5,144 bases of DNA from the NCBI GenBank assembly GCA_003158885.1, contig PMLN01000126.1, positions 1,769 through 6,912 of the forward strand. Direction: 5' to 3'. Shown piece after piece: positions 1 to 4,867 of the stretch (its first letter is position 1; every line of letters begins with the position of its first letter). The notes under the pieces are model-generated. The model saw nothing but the letters and a program-made list of their open reading frames with translations, was not told where the DNA came from and did not search any database. Source of the stretch: Anaerolineae bacterium (GTDB lineage Bacteria > Chloroflexota > Anaerolineae > Anaerolineales > Villigracilaceae). The position numbers were made by a program, and so were the translations under genes.

Positions 1-96
1 GGCTTCATCGAGCCGCTGGTCAAGGAATTGCCGATGGAATACGCGGTCGAAATGAACCGCCTGATCCAATTGCAGATGGAAGGCTCGATTGGATAA
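1..96 (+). CDS. sufB: SufB, Fe-S cluster scaffold subunit (C-terminal end only)
   Basis: Only the last 31 codons and the TAA stop are present; the gene enters from the left edge. The visible tail contains the stretch FIEPLVKELPMEYAVEMNR followed by LIQLQMEGSIG, the strongly conserved C-terminus of SufB. It is a helical end in which a Pro-Met-Glu-Tyr-Ala segment precedes the Asn-Arg-Leu-Ile-Gln-Leu-Gln-Met-Glu-Gly motif. SufB is the cytoplasmic scaffold of the SufBC2D complex, on which the nascent cluster is built. The immediately following sufD confirms the assignment. The 93-base gap to sufD is filled by palindromic repeats, so the two genes are not translationally coupled. SufD paralogues end differently, so confusion with SufD is unlikely. 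Confidence 0.93.
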   Translation, partial: GFIEPLVKELPMEYAVEMNRLIQLQMEGSIG

Positions 97-104
97 TTAA
101 TAAC

Positions 105-173
105 AAACCCTAAGGGTTTCCAAAACCCAATTATTAGAAGAGACCCTAAGGGTTTCCGAAACCCTTAGGGTCT
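105..173. repeat. Palindromic intergenic repeat, one full and one truncated copy
   Basis: Positions 141-156 and 158-173 are perfect 16-base inverted arms around a single central C at 157. The left arm is AGACCCTAAGGGTTTC. Each arm contains its own smaller CCCTAAGGG-type symmetry. Positions 105-128 repeat the first 24 bases of this element (141-164) with two A/G differences, but lack the end of the right arm; 105-111 and 113-119 still pair as AAACCCT/AGGGTTT. The element fills the sufB-sufD gap. On RNA it would form a very stable hairpin in the middle of the operon transcript, which could attenuate or stabilise the message. No T-run follows, so a simple intrinsic terminator is unlikely. Confidence 0.9.
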
Positions 174-189
174 GTAATGGACTGAACAC

Positions 190-1521
190 ATGCAGGAAAA
201 ACGAAAAGTTGTCATCACCAAAACCCACGGCGCCGAATCCGCCGTCAAGGATTTCAGCTTCACCCAGGCCGATATCCCCGCCGCGAGCGGACTTGTCGCA
301 GATTACCGCGCCCATGCCTGGGAGGCCTTTAAGCGGCAGGCTCTCCCCGATGTGAGTCTTGAAGCCTGGCGTCGTACGGATATTCACGCCATGCCGCTTG
401 ACTCATTTAAACTCGCATCCACGGCTAGCAACTTTCCCTCCCTGCCGGACGACTTGCTCAATCCGCTGGTTGCCGATCAGCATGGTGGACAGATTGTTTT
501 ATTCCCCGGCGGCTCGAAGATCGATTTGGATTCTTCGCTCGCGAAGCAGGGGATCATCTTCACCGATTTCAAAACTGCGCAGGAGAAGCATCCGGAGATC
601 GTCGCCAGGATTCTGGGCCAGACGGTCAATGTGGAAGAGGGCAAATTCGCGGCCCTGGCCGGTGCATTTTCGCAGAACGGTGTCCTTCTTTATGTTCCGA
701 AGCATGTGAAAGTGGATCAGCCCTTTCACAGCATTCTTTGGGGTCCCGGTGTAAACCTGGCTCACATCTCGCACCTGCTCATCCTTCTGGATGAAGGCGC
801 CAGTGCAACTTATGTGCATGAATCCGCCTCACCGACTGAATTGGGCGATGCGCTGCATGCCGGCATTGTCGAGATCAAGGTCATGGCAGGCGCCAGCCTT
901 AAATTTGTGGAGTTGCAGTCCTGGGGCAAGCACGTCTGGAATTTTAGTCATGAGCGTATTCGCGTCGAACGCGATGGCAACCTGGATTGGATCTTCGGCG
1001 CCATCGGCTCGAAGCTGACCAAAAACTTCTCTGAGTTGGATTTGGCGGGTGAAGGCGCAACGGGACGCATGTCTGGTTTCTATTTTACGGATGGCAGTCA
1101 GCATCTCGACCACGATACCCAGCAGAACCATCTCGCGCCGCATACCACCAGTGATCTGTTGTTCAAAGGCGCTTTGAAGGGTAAAAGCCGCTCTGTATGG
1201 CAGGGCATGATCTATGTGGCCAAGGGCGCCGAAAAAACCGACGGCTATCAAGCCAACCGTAACATCGTTCTCGATGAGGGCGCACGTGCGGATTCGATAC
1301 CCGGCCTCGAAATTCTGGCCGATGATGTCCGCTGTACGCACGGCGCCACGGTTGGAAAATTGGAGGAGGAACCGATCTTCTATCTCAAGTCGCGTGGGAT
1401 TCCGCAGCAGGACGCGGAACGGGTCGTGGTCGAAGGTTTCTTCGATCCGATCATGCAGCGCATCCCGTTTGAGGGTGTCAGGGAAAGATTCCATCTGGCA
1501 ATTTTGGAGAAAATGGGTTAA
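190..1521 (+). CDS. sufD: SufD, Fe-S cluster assembly complex subunit
   Basis: 443 residues, close to the usual SufD size. SufD pairs with SufB and the ATPase SufC in the cytoplasmic scaffold complex and is needed for iron acquisition and cluster assembly. The N-terminal part (about residues 35-65) has the typical ADYRAHAWEAFKRQALPD and LEAWRRTDI segments. The middle is the long beta-helix region with repeated hydrophobic strands. The C-terminal hallmark runs from about residue 351 (DGYQANRNIVLDEGA) through GLEILADDVRCTHGATVG to FYLKSRGI, and includes Cys382 and His384, the positions corresponding to E. coli SufD Cys358/His360. The shorter upstream linker and the position directly after the SufB tail favour SufD over a second SufB. 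The ATG at 190 lacks a clear Shine-Dalgarno sequence (only a GGA 8 bases upstream). No better start lies before the conserved region. The gene ends 3 bases before the next start. Confidence 0.95.
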   Translation: MQEKRKVVITKTHGAESAVKDFSFTQADIPAASGLVADYRAHAWEAFKRQALPDVSLEAWRRTDIHAMPLDSFKLASTASNFPSLPDDLLNPLVADQHGGQIVLFPGGSKIDLDSSLAKQGIIFTDFKTAQEKHPEIVARILGQTVNVEEGKFAALAGAFSQNGVLLYVPKHVKVDQPFHSILWGPGVNLAHISHLLILLDEGASATYVHESASPTELGDALHAGIVEIKVMAGASLKFVELQSWGKHVWNFSHERIRVERDGNLDWIFGAIGSKLTKNFSELDLAGEGATGRMSGFYFTDGSQHLDHDTQQNHLAPHTTSDLLFKGALKGKSRSVWQGMIYVAKGAEKTDGYQANRNIVLDEGARADSIPGLEILADDVRCTHGATVGKLEEEPIFYLKSRGIPQQDAERVVVEGFFDPIMQRIPFEGVRERFHLAILEKMG

Positions 1522-1524
1522 ACG

Positions 1525-2175
1525 ATGGCTACAAAAACAAAGTCGAAGAAGAATGTAAGGGCAAAAGTAGGCAAAGCTTCAAAGAATATCACGGCTAAAA
1601 CAGTTGTAAAGCCCGTTGTCAAAAAAAAGGTTGCGAAGATAGTCGCAAAGTCTGTGGTGGAGAAGCCGGCCGCCAGGGAGGTCTTGAAGCCTGCGGTGAA
1701 TCCTGTCGCAAAACCGGCGGCTGTGGCCTCGGCGATTCCTCCGTTGCCGGTAGCGCTTCCGGTAGCGAGGCCCAAGCCGCTTGGTAAACCGGTTGTGAAG
1801 TCCAAAACCAAGGTGAAAGTCAAAACTTCTTCATACACGCCTTTGACTTCCCAGGAACGCCGCATCCTTCGCAATACTCCGCCGCAATTCACCTACATGA
1901 AGGCGCCTGCCATCGAGCATGAATTTCAAGTCGGTGACACGGTCGAAGTTTTTTGCGATCACGAGAAAGCCGGCGACCGTGTGCGCGGCTGGGTCAAGGG
2001 CATCGTCGTGCAAGTGGATAATAAATTGGTGGCAGTTCAATTCCGCTCGAACGTTTTTCTTACCGATGGCTGGATGGTGCCGGATCGCATCTTGTGGTTT
2101 CCGTGGACCTCCGATCAAATCCGCGAATCGATCACTTCAAAACACGGCGCTCGCAAGGAACAGCTCGACTTTTAG
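1525..2175 (+). CDS. Uncharacterised protein: Lys/Ala/Pro/Val-rich basic tail plus small beta-barrel-like C-terminal domain
   Basis: I do not recognise a named family. The 216-residue protein has two parts. Residues 1-105 are low-complexity and probably disordered, with 24 Lys, 3 Arg and only 2 Glu, plus many Ala, Val and Pro; this resembles histone H1-like or other nucleic-acid-binding tails. Residues 106-200 are ordinary globular sequence: a short basic helix (SQERRILRN), then FQVGDTVEVF (134-143), RGWVKGIVVQVDNKLVAVQF (154-173) and DGWMVPDRILWF (181-192). The VGDxVEV opening followed by alternating strands suggests an SH3/Tudor/KOW-type barrel, which is inference. There is no signal peptide or membrane segment. 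The ATG lies 3 bases after the sufD stop (TAA-ACG-ATG), so translation is probably coupled. A weak GGAGA sits 14 bases upstream inside sufD. Its place between sufD and sufS suggests co-expression with SUF but does not prove a role in it. A nucleoid or RNA-binding housekeeping protein caught in the operon is equally possible. Confidence 0.85.
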   Translation: MATKTKSKKNVRAKVGKASKNITAKTVVKPVVKKKVAKIVAKSVVEKPAAREVLKPAVNPVAKPAAVASAIPPLPVALPVARPKPLGKPVVKSKTKVKVKTSSYTPLTSQERRILRNTPPQFTYMKAPAIEHEFQVGDTVEVFCDHEKAGDRVRGWVKGIVVQVDNKLVAVQFRSNVFLTDGWMVPDRILWFPWTSDQIRESITSKHGARKEQLDF

Positions 2176-2240
2176 GCTGATCCTGGCTGTCTCGGTGTTC
2201 GGGCTTGGATAACCCGCTTCCTGATCACTACTACGCCAAC

Positions 2241-2275
2241 CTCTAATCTCTAATCTCTAATATCTAATCTCTAAT
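2241..2275 (+). repeat. Heptanucleotide tandem repeat, five CTCTAAT units
   Basis: Five adjacent 7-base units start at 2241, 2248, 2255, 2262 and 2269. Four are exactly CTCTAAT; the fourth unit reads ATCTAAT. A degenerate TATCTATCTTCTT continues to the sufS start codon. The tract lies in the sufS leader, is almost free of G, and replaces any Shine-Dalgarno sequence. Short tandem arrays like this can change copy number by slippage, which here would alter leader length, not the reading frame. The rest of the 113-base gap (2176-2240) shows no convincing promoter or terminator. Confidence 0.9.
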
Positions 2276-2288
2276 TATCTATCTTCTT

Positions 2289-3515
2289 ATGTCCTTTAAC
2301 GTTCAGCAAATCCGCAAAGATTTCCCGATCCTTGACCGCGAAGTTTGGCCCGGTGTCAAGTTGGTATATCTTGATTCAACGGCCACCTCGCAGAAGCCGG
2401 AGTTGGTGATCGAGGCGATGAACGCCTTTTATCGCCTTTCCAATGCCAATATCCATCGCGGTGTGCATGTGCTCGCCGAAGAAGCGACCGCCATGTACGA
2501 GCAGGCGCGTGTCAAGATCGCAAAGTTTATCAACGCACCCTCGGCTCGCGAGGTGATTTACACGCGCAACACCACCGAATCCATTAATCTGGTGGCATAT
2601 ACCTGGGCGCGTACGAACCTCAAAGCCGGCGATCTGGTCATTCTGACCGAGATGGAACATCACAGCAACCTCGTTCCGTGGCATATGCTTGCTTCGGAAC
2701 GCGGTATTCGCCTTGAATTCATTCCGGTGACCGGCGAGGGCCTGCTTGACCTGGATGCCTATCGTTCGCTTCTTTCTCAGGGGCCGAAGTTGGTCTCGTT
2801 TGCGCACATGTCTAATGTGCTCGGTACCATCAACCCGGCTGAAGAGATCATTCGCCTGGCGCACCAGGCCGGCGCAGTGACTGTTCTCGATGGCGCTCAA
2901 TCCGTCTCGCACTTGAAGGTGGATGTGCAGAAACTGGGTGTGGACTTCATGGCTTTTTCTGCTCATAAGATGTGCGGGCCGACCGGGATCGGCGCGTTGT
3001 ATGGAAAGACTGCCCTGCTTGAATCCATGCCTCCCTTCCTGGGCGGCGGCGACATGATCAAGGAAGTCAAGCTGCGTTCCTTCCGTCCCACCACGATACC
3101 CTCCAAATTCGAAGCCGGGACTCCGGCCATCGCCGAATCAGTTGGTTTTGGCGCGGCGGTGGATTACCTGACTTCCATTGGCATGGATCAGATTTCGGCT
3201 CATGAACATGAAATGATCGAGTATGCCTTGGAACGCTTGGAGGAAATCCCCGGCCTGAAAGTCTTCGGTCCCTCGGCCGATAAAAAAGGCGGCGTGGCTT
3301 CCTTCACCTTCGATGGCGTTCATCCGCACGATGTGGCCCAGATTTTGGATCGAGATGGCATTGCCGTGCGTGCCGGGCATCATTGCGCCCAACCCCTGCA
3401 TGAGAAATTTGGCATCACGGCCACCACCCGCGCCAGCTTCTATCTCTACTCAACGAAGGAAGAAGTAGATAAACTTGTGGAAGGCATTTACAAGGTCAAG
3501 AAAGTATTTGGATAA
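2289..3515 (+). CDS. sufS: SufS, PLP-dependent cysteine desulfurase (group II)
   Basis: 408 residues, matching the usual ~406 of group II desulfurases. The enzyme converts L-cysteine to L-alanine and carries the sulfur as a persulfide for delivery to SufU. Key residues are visible and keep a constant offset to E. coli SufS: His124 in EMEHHSN (stacks on PLP), Asp201 and Gln204 in DGAQSVSH, Lys227 in SAHKMCGPTGIG (Schiff base to PLP), Arg361 and catalytic Cys366 in RAGHHCAQP, and Arg381 in TTRASFYLY. The N-terminal YLDSTATSQKP is also typical (many homologues have D/N-A-A here). The RAGHHCAQP loop identifies the SufS group, not IscS/NifS. The ATG at 2289 has no Shine-Dalgarno sequence, but the family's N-terminal length supports it and the next Met is residue 44. 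The gene ends with tandem stops TAA-TAG. Confidence 0.97.
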   Translation: MSFNVQQIRKDFPILDREVWPGVKLVYLDSTATSQKPELVIEAMNAFYRLSNANIHRGVHVLAEEATAMYEQARVKIAKFINAPSAREVIYTRNTTESINLVAYTWARTNLKAGDLVILTEMEHHSNLVPWHMLASERGIRLEFIPVTGEGLLDLDAYRSLLSQGPKLVSFAHMSNVLGTINPAEEIIRLAHQAGAVTVLDGAQSVSHLKVDVQKLGVDFMAFSAHKMCGPTGIGALYGKTALLESMPPFLGGGDMIKEVKLRSFRPTTIPSKFEAGTPAIAESVGFGAAVDYLTSIGMDQISAHEHEMIEYALERLEEIPGLKVFGPSADKKGGVASFTFDGVHPHDVAQILDRDGIAVRAGHHCAQPLHEKFGITATTRASFYLYSTKEEVDKLVEGIYKVKKVFG

Positions 3516-3516
3516 T

Positions 3517-3620
3517 AGGTCTTAAAAGTCTGACAGGTCTTAGAAGTCTGACAAGTCGTTATATGACCTGTGAGACCTGTAAGACTTGTTAGACCTTTTA
3601 GACTTCCCAACCTGTGAGAC
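3517..3620. repeat. Mosaic direct/inverted repeat built of AGACC and AGACTT modules
   Basis: Two adjacent 18-base units (3517-3534 and 3535-3552, AGGTCTTAAAAGTCTGAC type) differ at one base. The segment 3517-3557 is matched, imperfectly (about 32 of 41 positions), by the reverse complement of 3565-3605, with GTTATAT (3558-3564) as the centre. A further copy of ACCTGTGAGAC (3566-3576) occurs at 3610-3620, just before sufU. Some mismatches leave G-U pairs in RNA, so a long imperfect hairpin between sufS and sufU is likely. The block fills nearly the entire 109-base gap. The GTGAG of its last copy is the only Shine-Dalgarno-like sequence ahead of sufU. Confidence 0.85.
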
Positions 3621-3624
3621 TATT

Positions 3625-4020
3625 ATGGACGACCTCTATCGCGAAGTTATCATCGAACACTATAAAAACCCCTCCTACCGCGGTCAACTTGACCCGCATG
3701 ATATTTCATTTGCGGATAACAACCCGCTGTGTGGCGATCATATCCAGATTGACTTGCGTGTGGATAAGGATGACAAGATCACCGAGGCCCGCTTCGATGG
3801 GCATGGTTGCGCCATCTCCCAGGCTTCAGCCGACCTGTTGCTCGAGTCGGTGATCGGAAAATCGCTGGATGAAGTCAAAGCCTTGAACAAGCAGCATATC
3901 CTTGATTTGCTGGGCATTGACCTTGGCCCCGTCCGTCTGAAATGTGCCTTGCTTTCCTTGAAGGTCTTGAAGGCTGGCGTCTATGGCTTGGGCGAAGCCA
4001 GCGATGAGTTGGTGGAATAA
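3625..4020 (+). CDS. sufU: SufU, sulfur-transfer / Fe-S scaffold protein (short, IscU-like spacing)
   Basis: 131 residues. SufU accepts persulfide sulfur from SufS, through a zinc-held cysteine site in characterised members, and passes it to SufBCD. The N-terminus MDDLYREVIIEHYKNPSYRG is diagnostic. The metal-site residues are all present: Cys36 and Asp38 (PLCGDHI), Cys62 (GHGCAISQAS) and Cys107 (RLKCALLSLKVL). The Lys before Cys107 is SufU-like; IscU has His there. The Cys62-Cys107 spacing is only 45, close to IscU (43) and well short of B. subtilis SufU (62), so the extra SufU loop is missing. I chose the ATG at 3625, not the TTG at 3586, because the 13 extra codons would be read from intergenic repeat and the family starts at Met-Asp-Asp-Leu-Tyr. 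The preceding GTGAG is a weak ribosome site. Confidence 0.94.
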   Translation: MDDLYREVIIEHYKNPSYRGQLDPHDISFADNNPLCGDHIQIDLRVDKDDKITEARFDGHGCAISQASADLLLESVIGKSLDEVKALNKQHILDLLGIDLGPVRLKCALLSLKVLKAGVYGLGEASDELVE

Positions 4021-4023
4021 ATT

Positions 4024-4081
4024 CACCCTCTCCCATTGGGAGAGGGCAGGCTTGCACTGAGCGAAGTCGAAGTGGTGAGGG
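4024..4081. repeat. Intergenic hairpin plus GAGCGAAGTCGAAG-type repeat
   Basis: CCCTCTCCCA (4026-4035) and TGGGAGAGGG (4037-4046) are perfect 10-base inverted arms around one T. They are followed by CACTGAGCGAAGTCGAAGTG (4055-4074) and GTGAGGG (4075-4081). This compound pattern (a CCCTCTCCC hairpin, then ACTGAGCGAAGTCGAAG, then GTGAGGG) looks to me like a dispersed repeat seen in many bacterial genomes, including Chloroflexota; I recognise it from general familiarity only. It occupies almost the entire sufU-Rieske gap. A strong stem directly after sufU could slow RNA decay or attenuate transcription, but no T-run follows. Confidence 0.85.
4077..4081 (+). promoter_or_regulatory. Ribosome binding site GAGGG for the Rieske gene
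   Basis: GAGGG sits 7 bases before the ATG at 4089 and decides that start over the in-frame ATG at 4107, which has no such signal. The site is the right-hand end of the intergenic repeat, so the repeat appears to supply the translation signal. Confidence 0.65.
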
Positions 4082-4088
4082 CAGAAGA

Positions 4089-4436
4089 ATGTACAATTAC
4101 ACTCAAATGGATGAATCTAAAATCGAATACGTTGAGATCGCCCCGTCCAGCGAATTGCCGAACGGCGAGCGCATGTTTGTCGAGGTTGAAGGTAAACAGA
4201 TTGTGATCTTCAATATTGCCGGGCAATTTTTTTCGATTGCCGATGTTTGCTCTCACGATGAAGGGCCGGTAGGTGAGGGCGACCTGGAAGGCTGCAACAT
4301 CACTTGTCCGCGCCACGGCGCGCAGTTTGATGTCCGCACCGGCAAGGTTACCCATATGCCGGCGGTGGTGGATATCCCTGCCTATCCTGTCAGAGTCGTG
4401 GACGGCATGATACAACTTGGAGTTCCCAAAGAATGA
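4089..4436 (+). CDS. Rieske-type [2Fe-2S] ferredoxin of the SUF operon
   Basis: 115 residues, the size of a free-standing Rieske ferredoxin. The two halves of the cluster site are Cys54-x-His56 (VCSHDEGPVGEG) and Cys73-x2-His76 (ITCPRHGAQFD), so two Cys and two His bind the [2Fe-2S] cluster. The rest fits the all-beta Rieske fold, ending with VVDIPAYPVRVVDGMIQLGV. The protein is of the soluble, oxygenase-ferredoxin/NirD-like type: there is no membrane helix or Tat signal, and the cysteine pair that forms a disulfide in bc1-type Rieske proteins is absent. Related Rieske genes occur in SUF operons of actinobacteria and other Gram-positive-like groups, where their role is not firmly known. It may supply electrons for cluster assembly or be a client. 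It follows sufU by 68 bases and is the last gene of the operon in this strand. Confidence 0.92.
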   Translation: MYNYTQMDESKIEYVEIAPSSELPNGERMFVEVEGKQIVIFNIAGQFFSIADVCSHDEGPVGEGDLEGCNITCPRHGAQFDVRTGKVTHMPAVVDIPAYPVRVVDGMIQLGVPKE

Positions 4437-4440
4437 ATAC

Positions 4441-4497
4441 AAGACTTCCGAAGTCTTCGCGAAGCACTCCCGAAAGGAGCAGGACTTCGGAAGTCTT
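4441..4497. repeat. Nested palindrome between convergent genes, possible bidirectional terminator
   Basis: AAGACTTCCGAAGTC (4441-4455) and its exact reverse complement at 4483-4497 form a 15-base stem; a G-U and an A-T pair extend it to 4457/4481. Each arm is itself a hairpin (AAGACTT/AAGTCTT around CCG on the left, GACTTC/GAAGTC around one G on the right). CTTCGCGAAG (4455-4464) is a third palindrome, and CTCC/GGAG (4467-4470/4476-4479) can close the inner loop. The element fills the gap between the Rieske stop and the stop of the opposing gene. That position suits a two-way terminator, although neither side has a good T-run (GTCTTTATTA on the + side). Confidence 0.75.
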
Positions 4498-4499
4498 TA

Positions 4500-4835
4500 T
4501 TAGCTGTTGATTAATTCTTCACATAATTTTTTTGCTTTAAGGATCAAATCTATATTGGGCGGCAATTTGAACTCCTCGTCCACGCGCAAGGTCAAATGCG
4601 CGGCCGTTTGGCGCAGGTCATCAGAAAGCGTTGAATCTTCAATCAACAGATGAAGCAAATCGTAGGCGCTCGGTGTTCGAATCGACTCGCCGCGCCGGGC
4701 AAAATATTCGCGGGCCGCAATCCCCGCCGCGCGCCGCGCACAGACGCGCGCTTGTCCCTCGTTGCCGCGTGACCGAGCTTGTTCAGCATGTTTAAATTCT
4801 GCATCGATCTGCGCTTGTGGATTCACAGATTCCAT
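4500..4835 (-). CDS. Small all-helical protein, HEPN-like, function unknown
   Basis: 111 residues from the ATG whose complement is at 4833-4835. The sequence is strongly helical, with a recognisable block EQARSRGNEGQARVCARRAA (18-37) and a C-terminal part LTLRVDEEFKLPPNIDLI (81-98) followed by AKKLCEELI. This layout resembles small HEPN-fold proteins of Chloroflexota; the resemblance is from memory, without a search. Arg75 and His80 (RQTAAH) match the R-x4-6-H pattern of HEPN ribonucleases, but I cannot tell whether it is conserved or catalytic. No signal peptide or membrane helix is visible and no toxin/antitoxin partner lies next to it. I preferred this start to the ATG at 4898 because the longer version overlaps the start codon and ribosome site of the divergent gene, and because GAAGG lies 4 bases before the chosen ATG. 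The gene converges on the SUF operon and is probably unrelated to it. Confidence 0.8.
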   Translation of the reverse strand: MESVNPQAQIDAEFKHAEQARSRGNEGQARVCARRAAGIAAREYFARRGESIRTPSAYDLLHLLIEDSTLSDDLRQTAAHLTLRVDEEFKLPPNIDLILKAKKLCEELINS

Positions 4836-4857
4836 TATACCTTCGGCGGTATAATGG
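4832..4857. promoter_or_regulatory. Palindrome with TATAAT on both strands between divergent genes
   Basis: CCATTATACC (4832-4841) and GGTATAATGG (4848-4857) are perfect inverted arms around TTCGGC. Each strand therefore carries a consensus -10 hexamer: + strand TATAAT at 4850-4855, minus strand at 4839-4834. The + copy is well placed for the gene starting at 4878: transcription would begin near 4862 and leave a leader of about 16 bases with the ribosome site. A -35 is not convincing (TTCACA at 4822-4827 is 22 bases away, too far). The minus copy overlaps the minus gene's ATG and so cannot be its usual promoter. The symmetry also suits a repressor operator. Confidence 0.5.
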
Positions 4858-4867
4858 CGGGAATTTT

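Noticed and set aside
105..173. CCCTAAGGG/AAACCCTAA motifs resembling plant-type telomere repeats
   Set aside because: The units are not tandem telomere arrays; they arise from palindromic arms in an ordinary operon gap.
177..185. Three-codon mini-ORF ATG-GAC-TGA ahead of sufD considered as a regulatory leader peptide
   Set aside because: It is too short, has no ribosome site, and is expected by chance.
829..1494. 221-codon open frame on the minus strand inside sufD
   Set aside because: It lies wholly antisense to a well-conserved gene, its product shows no family motif, and it has no convincing start signal; it is a codon-use shadow.
1518..1892. 124-codon minus-strand frame rich in Phe, Thr and Ala, membrane-like in look
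   Set aside because: It is the mirror of the Lys/Ala/Pro-rich tail (Lys codons read backwards give Phe/Leu), not an independent gene.
2376..2966. 196-codon open frame on the minus strand inside sufS
   Set aside because: It is antisense to the conserved catalytic part of SufS and has no recognisable domain or ribosome site.
3517..3552. Two 18-base direct repeats considered as the start of a CRISPR array
   Set aside because: The copies abut with no spacer, are imperfect, are only two, and no cas gene is near.
3586..3624. TTG start adding 13 codons to SufU
   Set aside because: The extension would be translated from intergenic repeat, and SufU proteins begin at the Met-Asp-Asp-Leu-Tyr position encoded from 3625.
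4834..4839. Minus-strand TATAAT as promoter of the helical-protein gene
   Set aside because: It overlaps that gene's ATG, so transcription would start inside the coding region.
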